Shown here: in pieces, positions 35,482 through 44,360 of the stretch | Layout: each line of letters begins with the position of its first letter | Numbering within the stretch: position 1 is the first letter of the stretch | Source: Mycobacterium heidelbergense | GTDB taxonomy: Bacteria; Actinomycetota; Actinomycetes; Mycobacteriales; Mycobacteriaceae | Length of the DNA stretch: 64,000 nt | Direction: 5' to 3' | Assembly: GCF_010730745.1 (NCBI RefSeq) | Contig: NZ_AP022615.1 | Location: 1,612,001-1,676,000, forward strand | Position numbers and translations under genes: made by a program | Notes under the pieces: model-generated | Seen by the model: the letters and a program-made list of their open reading frames with translations, nothing else | Databases searched by the model: none | Told to the model about the DNA's origin: nothing

Positions 35482-35545
35482 TTTCGGATTTATGTCGAAC
35501 CGCAAGCACTTTGCCAGTCTCCTCTCAGATTTAGCTCAGCGAAGC

Positions 35546-35689
35546 TTACTGAAAATCATTTTCATTATCAAACCGGGCCATGCCCCCAGGTGACCGGCGC
35601 CGGCCGGCGGGCCGCGCGGCACGGGACCGCTGCTCAACCGGGCCGAATGAGCCCCCGGCGGCACTGCCATCCACACCGGCGCGGGCCAT
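35546..35689 (-). pseudogene. Remnant of a PPE gene 5' end
   Basis: On the minus strand an AAGGAG box is followed 8 nt later by ATG 35689, and the following about 100 bases align with the first codons of the PPE genes at 37068 and 47674. With one extra base near codon 2 corrected, it reads PVWMAVPPGAHSARLSSGPV, against PVWMASPPEVHSALLSSGP in the intact genes. The uncorrected ATG frame gives 47 unrelated codons that run into the Zur box. It is clearly a frameshifted, truncated PPE relic lying between the methyltransferase gene and the ESX-3 promoter. Confidence 0.75.
35547..35567. promoter_or_regulatory. Zur (zinc) box upstream of ESX-3
   Basis: TGAAAAT-C-ATTTTCA (35550-35564) is a perfect dyad; extending it to TA..TA gives 21 bp with one mismatched pair. 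This is the mycobacterial Zur/FurB operator pattern. It lies about 205 bp upstream of the eccA3 start, beyond the IdeR sites, implying a second, zinc-responsive promoter with a long leader. Confidence 0.8.
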
Positions 35690-35834
35690 GGCGGCGACTC
35701 CTTACCGATCACGCTGGACTTAACGGCCGCCGTGGGCCGCGGGGCGGCCTGACGACACGCTGGTAGTAGTCGGCGGACGGCGCGGAAAAGTTCCCGTCAA
35801 ACGGGTTTTTGGTGGTGCCCGGATCGGCTTCTGA

Positions 35835-36743
35835 TCAGGCCTTGATCGCGCTGACCAGGGTGTTGCGCGCGATCATCGGCCCGGCCTCGGTTTCCGGGCC
35901 CGGCAGCGGCCGGCCGACCTGGCGCAGGTAATCGGCAAGCGGGGTGCCGACGGCGGTCCAGCCTCGCCTGCCGAACCATTCGGCGGCGGGAGCGCACTGC
36001 TCGTTGTAGACCAGCTGGAAGAAGGGGCGCTCTTCGGTGCCTTCGGCCATCGCGGCCCGTTCCTCCTGGAGCTTGGCCTCGAATTCTTCCGGCGCAAGCG
36101 GGGCGCCGTCTTCGATCCCGACGTGACTGCCGTGGCCGGCCAGGCCGTCGATGCCGGTGAACAGCTGCTCCTGCGCGCTGGCCGGCAGATAGATCAGCAG
36201 ACCTTCGGCGATCCACGCGGACGGCTTGGCCGCATCAAAGCCGCTGTCGCGCAAGGCTTGTGGCCAGTCCTCGCGAAGATCGACCGCGATCTCGCGGCGC
36301 TCGGCGCGCGGTTGGGCGCCGTGGCCGGTGAGCACCTCACGCTTGAAATCGAGGACCTGCGGACGGTCCAGCTCGAAGATCGTCGTCGCGGCCGGCCAGT
36401 CCAGCCGGTAGGCGCGGGAGTCCAGCCCGGCCGCCAGGATGACCACCTGCCGCACGCCGGCCGCGGCGGCCCGACGGAAGTATTCGTCGAAGTACTTGGT
36501 GCGAGCGCCCTGGAAGTTGACGAAATGCTCGCCGAAGTCGGCGCTCCTCAGCGGGTGGTCGGGTTCCTTGCCGTCGAGGACGTCGGCCGCGGGACCGCCG
36601 ACGGCGCGGCAGAACAGCTCCGCGTACGGGTCGACGGCCAGCGGGTCGGGCTTCTGCGCCTCCAGCGCCCGCGCGGTCGCGACGAAGAGCGCGGTCGAAC
36701 CGACGCTCGTTGTGATGTCCCAGGTATCGCCTTCGCTGCGCAC
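35835..36743 (-). CDS. SAM-dependent methyltransferase, LCMT/PPM family (Rv0281-like)
   Basis: The 302-aa protein has the mycobacterial LCMT-type pattern: WDITTSVGSTALFVATARAL at the N-terminus, VVILAAGLDSRAYRL (SAM motif I), ELDRPQVLDFK and the W-I-A-E-G-L-L-I-Y-L block. M. tuberculosis has a large family of these O-methyltransferase-like enzymes with mostly unknown substrates. It sits directly upstream of ESX-3 in M. tuberculosis too. It starts at GTG 36743 and the 494 bp to eccA3 hold gene relics and metal boxes. Confidence 0.87.
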   Translation of the reverse strand: MRSEGDTWDITTSVGSTALFVATARALEAQKPDPLAVDPYAELFCRAVGGPAADVLDGKEPDHPLRSADFGEHFVNFQGARTKYFDEYFRRAAAAGVRQVVILAAGLDSRAYRLDWPAATTIFELDRPQVLDFKREVLTGHGAQPRAERREIAVDLREDWPQALRDSGFDAAKPSAWIAEGLLIYLPASAQEQLFTGIDGLAGHGSHVGIEDGAPLAPEEFEAKLQEERAAMAEGTEERPFFQLVYNEQCAPAAEWFGRRGWTAVGTPLADYLRQVGRPLPGPETEAGPMIARNTLVSAIKA

Positions 36744-36849
36744 CCGAACGACACTACCCGCCGGACCGTCGCCCCGAGGGGGCCGCCGCGGGCCGCGGTC
36801 GATCCGCGCAGATACGGAGCCGTCGGAGTGTTTTGACCGTAAGTACGGA

Positions 36850-36869
36850 GGAAACTCACAGCTGTTTCC
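36850..36869. promoter_or_regulatory. Inverted repeat upstream of PPE/metal-island operon
   Basis: GGAAAC-N8-GTTTCC is a perfect 6-bp inverted repeat in the 235 bp between the methyltransferase start and the PE-like leader. A TTGACC lies 11 bp upstream. It could be an operator for the plus-strand island, but no known regulator consensus matches; no Zur or IdeR box is seen in this gap. Confidence 0.35.
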
Positions 36870-36978
36870 GCACCTCGCGCCGGCCGAGCAGTCCTAAGCT
36901 GCGAGCACAGGATCTCTTCGGCCTCGGTGATTTCTCCTCGCCCGAAAGGCGGCGGGTTTCACTCGGAAGGAGCGCGGG

Positions 36979-37065
36979 ATGACGTGGCGAGGTGTTCCCA
37001 GCGCTTTGGGCGGCAACGGGCCGGCGGCCACCGCGGCGGCGAAGCATCTCGTCACGCCGGGCTGA
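36979..37065 (+). CDS. 28-aa PE-derived leader peptide upstream of PPE
   Basis: ATG 36979 follows a strong GGAAGGAG and opens a 28-codon frame starting MTWRGVPSALGGNGPAATAA that stops 2 bp before the PPE ATG. Eighteen of its first 21 bases are identical to the start of PE5, so it is the 5' end of a PE gene whose remaining codons are gone. The PPE start itself has no ribosome site, so its translation is probably coupled to this ORF. Whether the peptide itself has a role is unknown. Confidence 0.6.
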   Translation: MTWRGVPSALGGNGPAATAAAKHLVTPG

Positions 37066-37067
37066 CG

Positions 37068-38810
37068 ATGACCGCGCCGGTCTGGATGGCGTTTCCGCCG
37101 GAGGTCCATTCGGCATTGCTGAGCAGCGGCCCCGGGCCGGGTGCGTTGCTGGCGGCCGCGGCGGCATGGAACTCGCTGAGTGCCGAATACGTCGCGGTGG
37201 CCGACGAACTCACCGCGATCGTGGCGGCCGTGCAGGGCGGGGCATGGGAGGGCCCCAGCGCCGAATCGTATGTGGCCGCCAACGCGCCCTATATAGCGTG
37301 GCTGCTCCGGAACGGCGCGGACAGCGCCGTGGTGGCCACCCAGCAGGAGACCGCCGCGACGGCCTACGTCTCCGCCCTGGCGGCGATGCCGACGCTGGTC
37401 GAGCTGGCCGCCAACCATGCCACCCACGCCGTGTTGTTGGCGACCAATTTCTTCGGCATCAACACCATTCCGATCGCGCTGAACGAGGCCGACTACGTGC
37501 GGATGTGGGTTCAGGCGGCCACCACGATGAGCACGTATCAGGTGGCTTCGACCGCGGCCGTGGCCGCGACGCCGCAGACCACCCCGGCGCCGCAAGTGGC
37601 GAAGTCCGATGCGGCGGCCAATCCGACGTCCGACTTGGAATCGAACATCGAGGCGTACCTGTATTCACAGCTGGTGCAATTTCAAACGGCCGAGAACCGT
37701 TTCGTCGATCAACTCATCTCCCAATACCTCGGCTACACGCACACCGGCGTCTTGCCGGCGCCGAAGGACCCCTTCACGGCGCAATATCCGACCGTGAGCG
37801 ATTCCCAGGCATTGGCGAGCATCGAGGGTTATTACAACCAATATGTGCTCGCCGGTGGGCAGCTGACGGCGGGGAAGCCGCTGTCCTACGATCTGGGAAA
37901 TGCTTTATTCTTCATCAACTACACGTTCGTCGACTTGCTGCCGGGAGACATCGGCGAGATTGCACATGGAAATATCTATCAGATATTTTCACTCGAGACG
38001 GCGGCCATCGTATTCTCATTCGTAAGCATGCGAATCAGCAACGTGCTCGAGATTATCAACGTCGGGCTTAATTCTGGGTTGATCGCGTCGGCCACGCTCC
38101 CCGTTTTCGCCACTCCCGTGACCGGCTTCGCGGGCCTCGCCGGCTTCGCGGGCCTGGCCGGCCTCGCCCAGCAGGCCGCCGCGTTGGCGCCGGCGGTGGC
38201 GGTGCCGGCGGCGATCCCGCCGCCCCTCGCGATCGCCCATGTCGTGAGCGCGGGCGCCCCGCCCGCCGCTCCGGCGGGCGTCCCCGTCACCTCGCCGGTC
38301 CACGCGGTTGCCGCCCCCGGCGCCCCGCCGCCGCCGCCGGTCGGCGCTCCGCCGCCGATCGCCACGGGCGCGGAGAGCTTCGGCTACATGGTGGGCTACA
38401 CGGAGACGGAGGCTCAGGCGAGCGCGCAAGCCAAAACCCGCGAGCCGATCTATCGCAGCGCCTCGAGCATGCCGGCCGCGGCGGCCATGACCCGGCCCGC
38501 CTCGCCGCCGGTGCGACGACGCCGCCGCCGGGCCGATGCCAACCAGCTTGGCCGCCGCTACGAGTACCTCGATCTGGACCAGGACCCGGACCAACTGGTC
38601 GCCTCGGTGGCGGCCTCGGACCGGGGCGCGGGAGCCGTGGGGTTCGCCGGAGCCGCCCCCAGCCCCGTTGCGGCACACCCGGCAGGGCTGAGCACGCTGC
38701 CGGGTGATGCCTTCGGGGGCGGCCCGACCGTCCCGCTGATGCCGGGCACCTGGCGCACCGACCCCGAGCCGCACGGCGATCCCGACGGTCGGGGCCCCGG
38801 GCCCCGGTAG
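37068..38810 (+). CDS. PPE protein, PPW subfamily
   Basis: The 580-aa protein opens MTAPVWMAFPPEVHSALLSS, has the WxG-like GAWEGPSAESYVA and an about 180-residue PPE domain. A non-repetitive middle carries a hydrophobic segment, followed by an Ala/Pro-rich region and the PPW ending (VGFAGAA, VPLMPGTW). It shares SP/PPW features with PPE4 and the PPE at 45890-47674. Without a full PE partner beside it, it may pair with PE5. It is probably exported by ESX-3 and heads the plus-strand metal island; the next gene starts 13 bp after its stop. Confidence 0.85.
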   Translation: MTAPVWMAFPPEVHSALLSSGPGPGALLAAAAAWNSLSAEYVAVADELTAIVAAVQGGAWEGPSAESYVAANAPYIAWLLRNGADSAVVATQQETAATAYVSALAAMPTLVELAANHATHAVLLATNFFGINTIPIALNEADYVRMWVQAATTMSTYQVASTAAVAATPQTTPAPQVAKSDAAANPTSDLESNIEAYLYSQLVQFQTAENRFVDQLISQYLGYTHTGVLPAPKDPFTAQYPTVSDSQALASIEGYYNQYVLAGGQLTAGKPLSYDLGNALFFINYTFVDLLPGDIGEIAHGNIYQIFSLETAAIVFSFVSMRISNVLEIINVGLNSGLIASATLPVFATPVTGFAGLAGFAGLAGLAQQAAALAPAVAVPAAIPPPLAIAHVVSAGAPPAAPAGVPVTSPVHAVAAPGAPPPPPVGAPPPIATGAESFGYMVGYTETEAQASAQAKTREPIYRSASSMPAAAAMTRPASPPVRRRRRRADANQLGRRYEYLDLDQDPDQLVASVAASDRGAGAVGFAGAAPSPVAAHPAGLSTLPGDAFGGGPTVPLMPGTWRTDPEPHGDPDGRGPGPR

Positions 38811-38823
38811 CCGCGGCGCCGCG

Positions 38824-39849
38824 ATGAGTGCACACATGCGGTTCGGACTTTCGGGAGCCCTCGGCGGCCTGGAGGCGCACGGCGCCGGTGCGGTCGTCGC
38901 GCGGGCGCGGCGCGTCGAGGACCTCGGTTTCGAGTCCGTCTGGTTCAACGAGGAGCATTTCCATCGGCCGGACAGTCCGCGCACCCGGGCGGTGCTGTCG
39001 CCGATCGTGCTGGCCGCCGCCGTCGCCGCGGCGACAACCAGGCTGCGGCTTGGGTTTTCGGTGCTGCTGGTGCCGCTGCATCATCCGCTGCGGTTGGCCG
39101 AGGAGATCGCCACGCTCGACGTGCTGTCCGGCGGGCGGGTGAATTTCGGTGTGTCGCGGGCGAACGGCGACCGCTACCGCATCCCGTTCGGCTACGACGA
39201 GCGCCGCGATCCCGGCCTGGAGCAATGCCTCGACCGGATCGTCGGCTACTGGTCGGGGACGCCGTTCGTCGTCGACGGCGTCTCGTACACGCTGTCGCCG
39301 GTCCCGGTGCAACGACCCCATCCGACGATCTACGTCGGCGCCTACAGCCCGCAGACGCTGGCATGGGCCGCCGCGCGCGGCTATCCGATAATCCAGCACG
39401 GCATTCAGTCACCGACGTCGTTGCACCGCTGCCTGACCACCTACGCCGAGCACGGCGGTGACCTCGCCGCGGTGCCGGTCGGACGGTTCTGCTACGTCGG
39501 CGAATCCGACCGCCAGGCGCGCAAGGACGCCTGGCCCGTCGTGGTCCGGCAGGCGCAGCGGCTGCGCGGGATCGCCCTTCGCCGCAAGGGGGGCGTCGTC
39601 ACGACCGAAGAGGACCTCGATCCGGAGCGCTTTTATCGCGAGACCGCCATCGTCGGCGGACCCGAAACCGTCGCCGGCCGGATCGCCCAGCTTCGCGACC
39701 GCTACGGGCTCACCCGCGTCAACCTGTTGTCGTCGTTCTTCGGTTTCCTCCCAGCGGAATTGCTGGACGGATCGCTGGAGCTGTTCGCGACCGAAGTCAT
39801 GCCCCGCCTCGCCGCCTCACCGGACGACCACGACCGGGAAGCATCATGA
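38824..39849 (+). CDS. LLM-class flavin-dependent oxidoreductase
   Basis: The 341-aa protein is of the bacterial luciferase-like monooxygenase type. It has DLGFESVWFNEEHFHRPD, TTRLRLGFSVLLVPLHHPL, AEEIATLDVLSGGRVNFGVS and YVGAYSPQTLAWAAARGYPI. Members use FMN or F420 for oxidations or reductions of small molecules. Its ATGA overlap with the binding-lipoprotein gene and its position in a metal-transport run suggest it acts on an imported or local metallophore. That is inference. Starts at 38824 or 38836 are both possible. Confidence 0.82.
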   Translation: MSAHMRFGLSGALGGLEAHGAGAVVARARRVEDLGFESVWFNEEHFHRPDSPRTRAVLSPIVLAAAVAAATTRLRLGFSVLLVPLHHPLRLAEEIATLDVLSGGRVNFGVSRANGDRYRIPFGYDERRDPGLEQCLDRIVGYWSGTPFVVDGVSYTLSPVPVQRPHPTIYVGAYSPQTLAWAAARGYPIIQHGIQSPTSLHRCLTTYAEHGGDLAAVPVGRFCYVGESDRQARKDAWPVVVRQAQRLRGIALRRKGGVVTTEEDLDPERFYRETAIVGGPETVAGRIAQLRDRYGLTRVNLLSSFFGFLPAELLDGSLELFATEVMPRLAASPDDHDREAS

Positions 39850-40907
39850 GGCGCTTCACAACGGTGCTCGCGGCCGTCCTCGCCGCGGCGTGCCTGGCCG
39901 GGTGTTCGGGTTCCGGCGCCGAGGCCACCGGAAACGGTTCGCAGACGATCACCATCACCGACATGTTGGGCCGTAACGTGAAGGTGCCCAAGGGCATTCA
40001 CCGCGTGCTGGCATTGCATCCGATCCCGACCACGCTGCTCGAGCTGCTGGCGCCCCAACAGATCGTCAGCGTCGACACCGTGTTCGCCCGGTCGCTCAAG
40101 CCGGACGACGCGCGGTTCACGCCGGAGCAGATGTCGTCGCTCCAGTCGTTGCCGGTCACCGGCGTCTACTTCAAGGGCTTCGATGCCGAGCAGTTGGTCA
40201 AGTTGCGGCCCGACGTCGTGATCACCATGACCGGTGACACCAACATCGACCGCGAGGAGACGCAAACGGGGATCCCCTTTTTCGCCGTGTCGAAGGCCCC
40301 CACCGCGAGCTATGAGACCACCATCCGCCTGATCGGCCAGATCGTCGGCCGGGCCGATCGGGCCGATCGGATGGCCGGATTCTGGGCTCACACCATCGCA
40401 TCGGTCGAGGCCAAGGCCGCCGCCGTCGCGGCCGGACAGCGCCCGAAGGTCCTGTACACCGGCAAGAACGGCGACATCCTGGGCATCCCGGGCAAGGACA
40501 CCGTCTTCGGTTCCACGATCGCGACGGCGGGCGGCAGCTATGTCGGCGACGCGTTACCCGCCGGCCATGCGCGCGCCGAAAACAATCCGGTGAGCCTCGA
40601 ACAGGTCGTGGCATGGGATCCCGACGTCGTCATCGTGGCGTCGGCGGCCACCAAGGCCAAGATCATGAACGACCCGCGCTGGTGGACGGTCAGGGCCGTG
40701 CGGGACGGCCGCGTCTACGTGCCACCGCGGTACGGCGGCCTGGACGGCCTGCAGGCCGTGCTCGGAATGGCATGGACGCAAGGGGTTTTGCTGGACAACG
40801 ATGACGCCACGGCGCGGGCCGCCGTGGCGTCCACCATGCAGGACTACTACACGCTGTTCTTCGGTCACCCGCTGACCTCGACACAGATCGATCAGCTGGC
40901 CAGTTGA
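39846..40907 (+). CDS. Iron-siderophore-type ABC substrate-binding lipoprotein (FecB/TroA fold)
   Basis: The 353-aa protein has a lipoprotein signal with lipobox LAGC (cleavage before Cys20) and a periplasmic-binding fold: TITITDMLGRNVKVPKGIHR, TTLLELLAPQQIVSVDTVFA, LRPDVVITMTGDT and WDPDVVIVASAATKAKIMND. It presents a chelated metal (siderophore, cobalamin-like or zincophore) to the FecCD permease encoded three genes downstream. The first codon overlaps the LLM stop (ATGA), and its own TGA overlaps the next possible ATG. Confidence 0.87.
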   Translation: MRRFTTVLAAVLAAACLAGCSGSGAEATGNGSQTITITDMLGRNVKVPKGIHRVLALHPIPTTLLELLAPQQIVSVDTVFARSLKPDDARFTPEQMSSLQSLPVTGVYFKGFDAEQLVKLRPDVVITMTGDTNIDREETQTGIPFFAVSKAPTASYETTIRLIGQIVGRADRADRMAGFWAHTIASVEAKAAAVAAGQRPKVLYTGKNGDILGIPGKDTVFGSTIATAGGSYVGDALPAGHARAENNPVSLEQVVAWDPDVVIVASAATKAKIMNDPRWWTVRAVRDGRVYVPPRYGGLDGLQAVLGMAWTQGVLLDNDDATARAAVASTMQDYYTLFFGHPLTSTQIDQLAS

Positions 40908-40921
40908 TGAAAGGGATCCGC

Positions 40922-41218
40922 ATGTGCACCGATAACAACCCCGCCGAACAGTCTCGCCCGGAGGCCCAAACCTTCGCGACGACAGCGGAATTCCTCGCCG
41001 CGATCCAACCCGGCATGCACCTGTGCAGCAGTGACTTCAACGGCTGGGGCGTCGTCGAATCCGTCGACACCGCCGCGCCCGCGGTCGTCGGCGTCACCAA
41101 CGCCGACCAGAGGCGGGTCCGCGTCCCGGCCGACACGCTCATCGACATCCGCGGCGGCCACTGCGTCCGGATCGACCGCGTGCGCGCCACGCTCGACGGG
41201 CAGGGCTGGGAGATCTGA
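40922..41218 (+). CDS. Unrecognised 98-aa protein in metal-transport operon
   Basis: ATG 40922 has AAAGGGA 5 nt upstream; ATG 40907, overlapping the previous stop, is the alternative. The product is soluble, with three Cys (Cys2, LCSS, GHCVR) and a beta-rich centre (DFNGWGVVESVDTAAPAVVG, RRVRVPADTLIDI) that could be an SH3-like barrel. I recognise no family. The P450 GTG follows its TGA without a gap, so it is almost certainly co-translated with it. A role as an electron carrier is unlikely because no Fe-S or flavin motif is visible; a metal- or substrate-handling role is possible. Confidence 0.6.
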   Translation: MCTDNNPAEQSRPEAQTFATTAEFLAAIQPGMHLCSSDFNGWGVVESVDTAAPAVVGVTNADQRRVRVPADTLIDIRGGHCVRIDRVRATLDGQGWEI

Positions 41219-42421
41219 GTGCTCGCCACGTTCCGACTGCCCACCGCCGAAACGTGGTCCGACCCGTGGCCGATGTATCGCGCGCTGCGCGACCACGACC
41301 CGGTGCACCACGTGGCGCCGCGGGCGGAGGGCGGCGGGAACTCACCCGGCTACTACGTGTTGTCCCGGCACGCCGATGTCTGGTCGGCCGCCTGCGACAC
41401 CGAAACCTTTTCCTCGACCCTGGCCGCGGCCGTCGAGCACAACGGCCTGAAACCCGCCGGTTCCCAAGGCAATCCCTCGCAGGTATTGCAGGACTCGTCG
41501 GAGCACGCCGAGTTCCGCAAACTGGTCTCACACGGTTTCGCGCCGCGGCTGGGGACCATGGAATCGACGGTCCGCGAGTTTGTGGTGGAACGCATCGAGC
41601 GGATGCGCGCCGACGGCGGCGGCGACATCGTCGCCGACCTGTTCAGGCCGCTGCCTTCGGTGGTGGTCGCGGAGTACCTGGGCATCCCGGAGGATGACCG
41701 GGTCCACTTCGACGGCTGGGCGGAGGCCGTCGCCGCCGTCACCCTCGCCGAAGGCGGTCTGGCCACCGCGTTGCGGGGTGTCATCGGGCCGCTCGCGACG
41801 ATGATGTCGTACTTCACCGAGCTGATCAGGCTGCGCCGACTCGTGCCCGGCGACGACACCGTCTCGCAGCTGGTGACGGCGGGGCCCGGCACGCAGTCGG
41901 TGCTCGCGTTCATCGTCGCCATGATCGCCAACGGCATCGACACCACCACGGGCATGCTCGCCGGCTCCGTGCAACTGCTGCACCAGCGTCCCGATCAACG
42001 CACACTGTTGGTCGAGAACCCCGAGTTGATCCCCGGTTCCATCGACGAGTTCCTGCGGCTGACATCCCCGGTGCAGGCCATGAGCCGCACCGTCACCCGC
42101 GACGTCACGATCCGCGGGACCGCGATCCCGAAAGGCCGCCAGGTGCTGCTGCTGTACGGCTCCGCCAACCGCGACGAACGCCAATACGGCCCGGACGCCA
42201 GCGACTTGGACGTGCGGCGGCAGCCTCGCAACGTCGTGTCTTTCAGCCAGGGCGTGAACCGTTGCCTGGGCGCGGCCGCGGCCCGGATGCAGTCGCGGGT
42301 CGTCCTGACCGAATTGCTGTCCCGCTGCCCGGATTTCGAGGTCGACGAGCCCGGCATCGTCTGGGCCAACAGCAGCCACGTGCGACGACCCGTGTCGGTT
42401 CCCTTCCGGATCGGTTCGTGA
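41219..42421 (+). CDS. Cytochrome P450
   Basis: The 400-aa protein has the bacterial P450 landmarks: I-helix IANGIDTTTGMLAG, the ExxR motif EFLR and heme-binding FSQGVNRCLGAAAAR with the Cys ligand at about residue 349. The usual His after the loop Gly is Asn here. It would need redox partners from elsewhere, as none is encoded in the run. The GTG start abuts the previous stop and the permease GTG overlaps its TGA by 4 bp. A plausible job is oxidation of the ligand moved by the transporter or of its precursor, but the substrate is unknown. Confidence 0.88.
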   Translation: MLATFRLPTAETWSDPWPMYRALRDHDPVHHVAPRAEGGGNSPGYYVLSRHADVWSAACDTETFSSTLAAAVEHNGLKPAGSQGNPSQVLQDSSEHAEFRKLVSHGFAPRLGTMESTVREFVVERIERMRADGGGDIVADLFRPLPSVVVAEYLGIPEDDRVHFDGWAEAVAAVTLAEGGLATALRGVIGPLATMMSYFTELIRLRRLVPGDDTVSQLVTAGPGTQSVLAFIVAMIANGIDTTTGMLAGSVQLLHQRPDQRTLLVENPELIPGSIDEFLRLTSPVQAMSRTVTRDVTIRGTAIPKGRQVLLLYGSANRDERQYGPDASDLDVRRQPRNVVSFSQGVNRCLGAAAARMQSRVVLTELLSRCPDFEVDEPGIVWANSSHVRRPVSVPFRIGS

Positions 42422-43472
42422 CCGCCGAGGAATTGGCGCCCGGCCCGGCGGCGCCGGCGGCCGCGGAGGTGCCCGCGACCCGCGGCCGGCCGCGATGGCG
42501 GCGCCGCGGAATGGGCTGGCGCACGGCCCTATTGACGGCATTCCTGCTGGTGACCGTGGCGGCGTCGCTGACGGTGGGGCGCTATCCGGTCGGGGTCGGC
42601 GCGGTGCTCCACTTCACCGCGCTCGATCACGTCGACCAAACGGTGCTGACCAGGATCCGATTGCCGCGGATCTGGTGCGGCATCTTGGTCGGCGCCGGGC
42701 TCGCCGTCTCCGGGGCCGGGTACCAGACGATGTTCCGCAATCCCCTGGTGTCCCCGGCCATTTTGGGTGTGTCGGCCGGCGCCGGGTTCGGCGGGGCGCT
42801 CGCCCTGCTGCTCGGCCTGCCGTACTGGCAACTCGACGCGATGGCGTTTGTCGGGGGGCTGGCGGCCGCGGCCTTCTCGATGGTCGTCGCGCGCGCCATC
42901 GGCCGAGACTCGATCGTCCTGCTGGTGTTGGCGGGGGTCGTGGTCGGCAGCGTGTTCGCCGCGCTGATCTCGGTGACCGAATACCTGGCCAACCCCGACG
43001 ACACCTTGCCGGCCATCACGTTCTGGCTGATGGGTGGGCTGGGCCGCCAGCAGTTGGGCGGGCTGATCGCGCCCACTGTCGTCATCGCCGTTTCCCTGGT
43101 GCTGCTCTACGCGGTGCGCTGGCCGCTGACGGTGCTGGCTTCCGGTGACGAGGACGCCCGCACCCTGGGCGTCAACACCCGCCGCACCTGGGCCACGGTC
43201 GTCGTCGCGTGCACCCTGATCACCGCCACCACCGTCAGCCTGGCCGGGGTCATCGGCTGGGTCGGCCTGTTGGTGCCGCACGCGGCACGGGCCATCGTCG
43301 GGCCCGCGTTCGGTCGGATCATGCTTGCCGCGGCGCTGCTCGGTGCGGCGTTCGTCGTGGGGGTCGACGACGTGGCCCGGGCGGCGACCTCCGTCGAGAT
43401 CCCGCTGGGCATTCTCACCTCATTGATCGGGGCGCCGTTTTTCCTCCTGGTGCTGGCGAAGGTGCGGCGGCA

Positions 43473-43482
<10 letters not shown>
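42418..43482 (+). CDS. FecCD-family ABC permease
   Basis: The 354-aa protein has a Pro/Arg-rich cytosolic N-terminus and about ten membrane helices with the FecCD patterns RLPRIWCGILVGAGLAVSGA, NPLVSPAILGVSAGAGFGGA and GVIGWVGLLVPHAAR, the last being the ATPase-coupling region. It imports metal chelates as a homodimer. It overlaps the P450 stop by 4 bp and the ATPase start by 10 bp. Confidence 0.9.
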
Positions 43483-44357
<875 letters not shown>

Positions 44358-44360
44358 GGC

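Noticed and set aside
36744..36978. Zur or IdeR box before the plus-strand PPE-led operon
   Set aside because: I looked for TGAAAAT-N-ATTTTCA and TTAGGTTAG-type patterns and found none; only an unrelated 6-bp inverted repeat is present.
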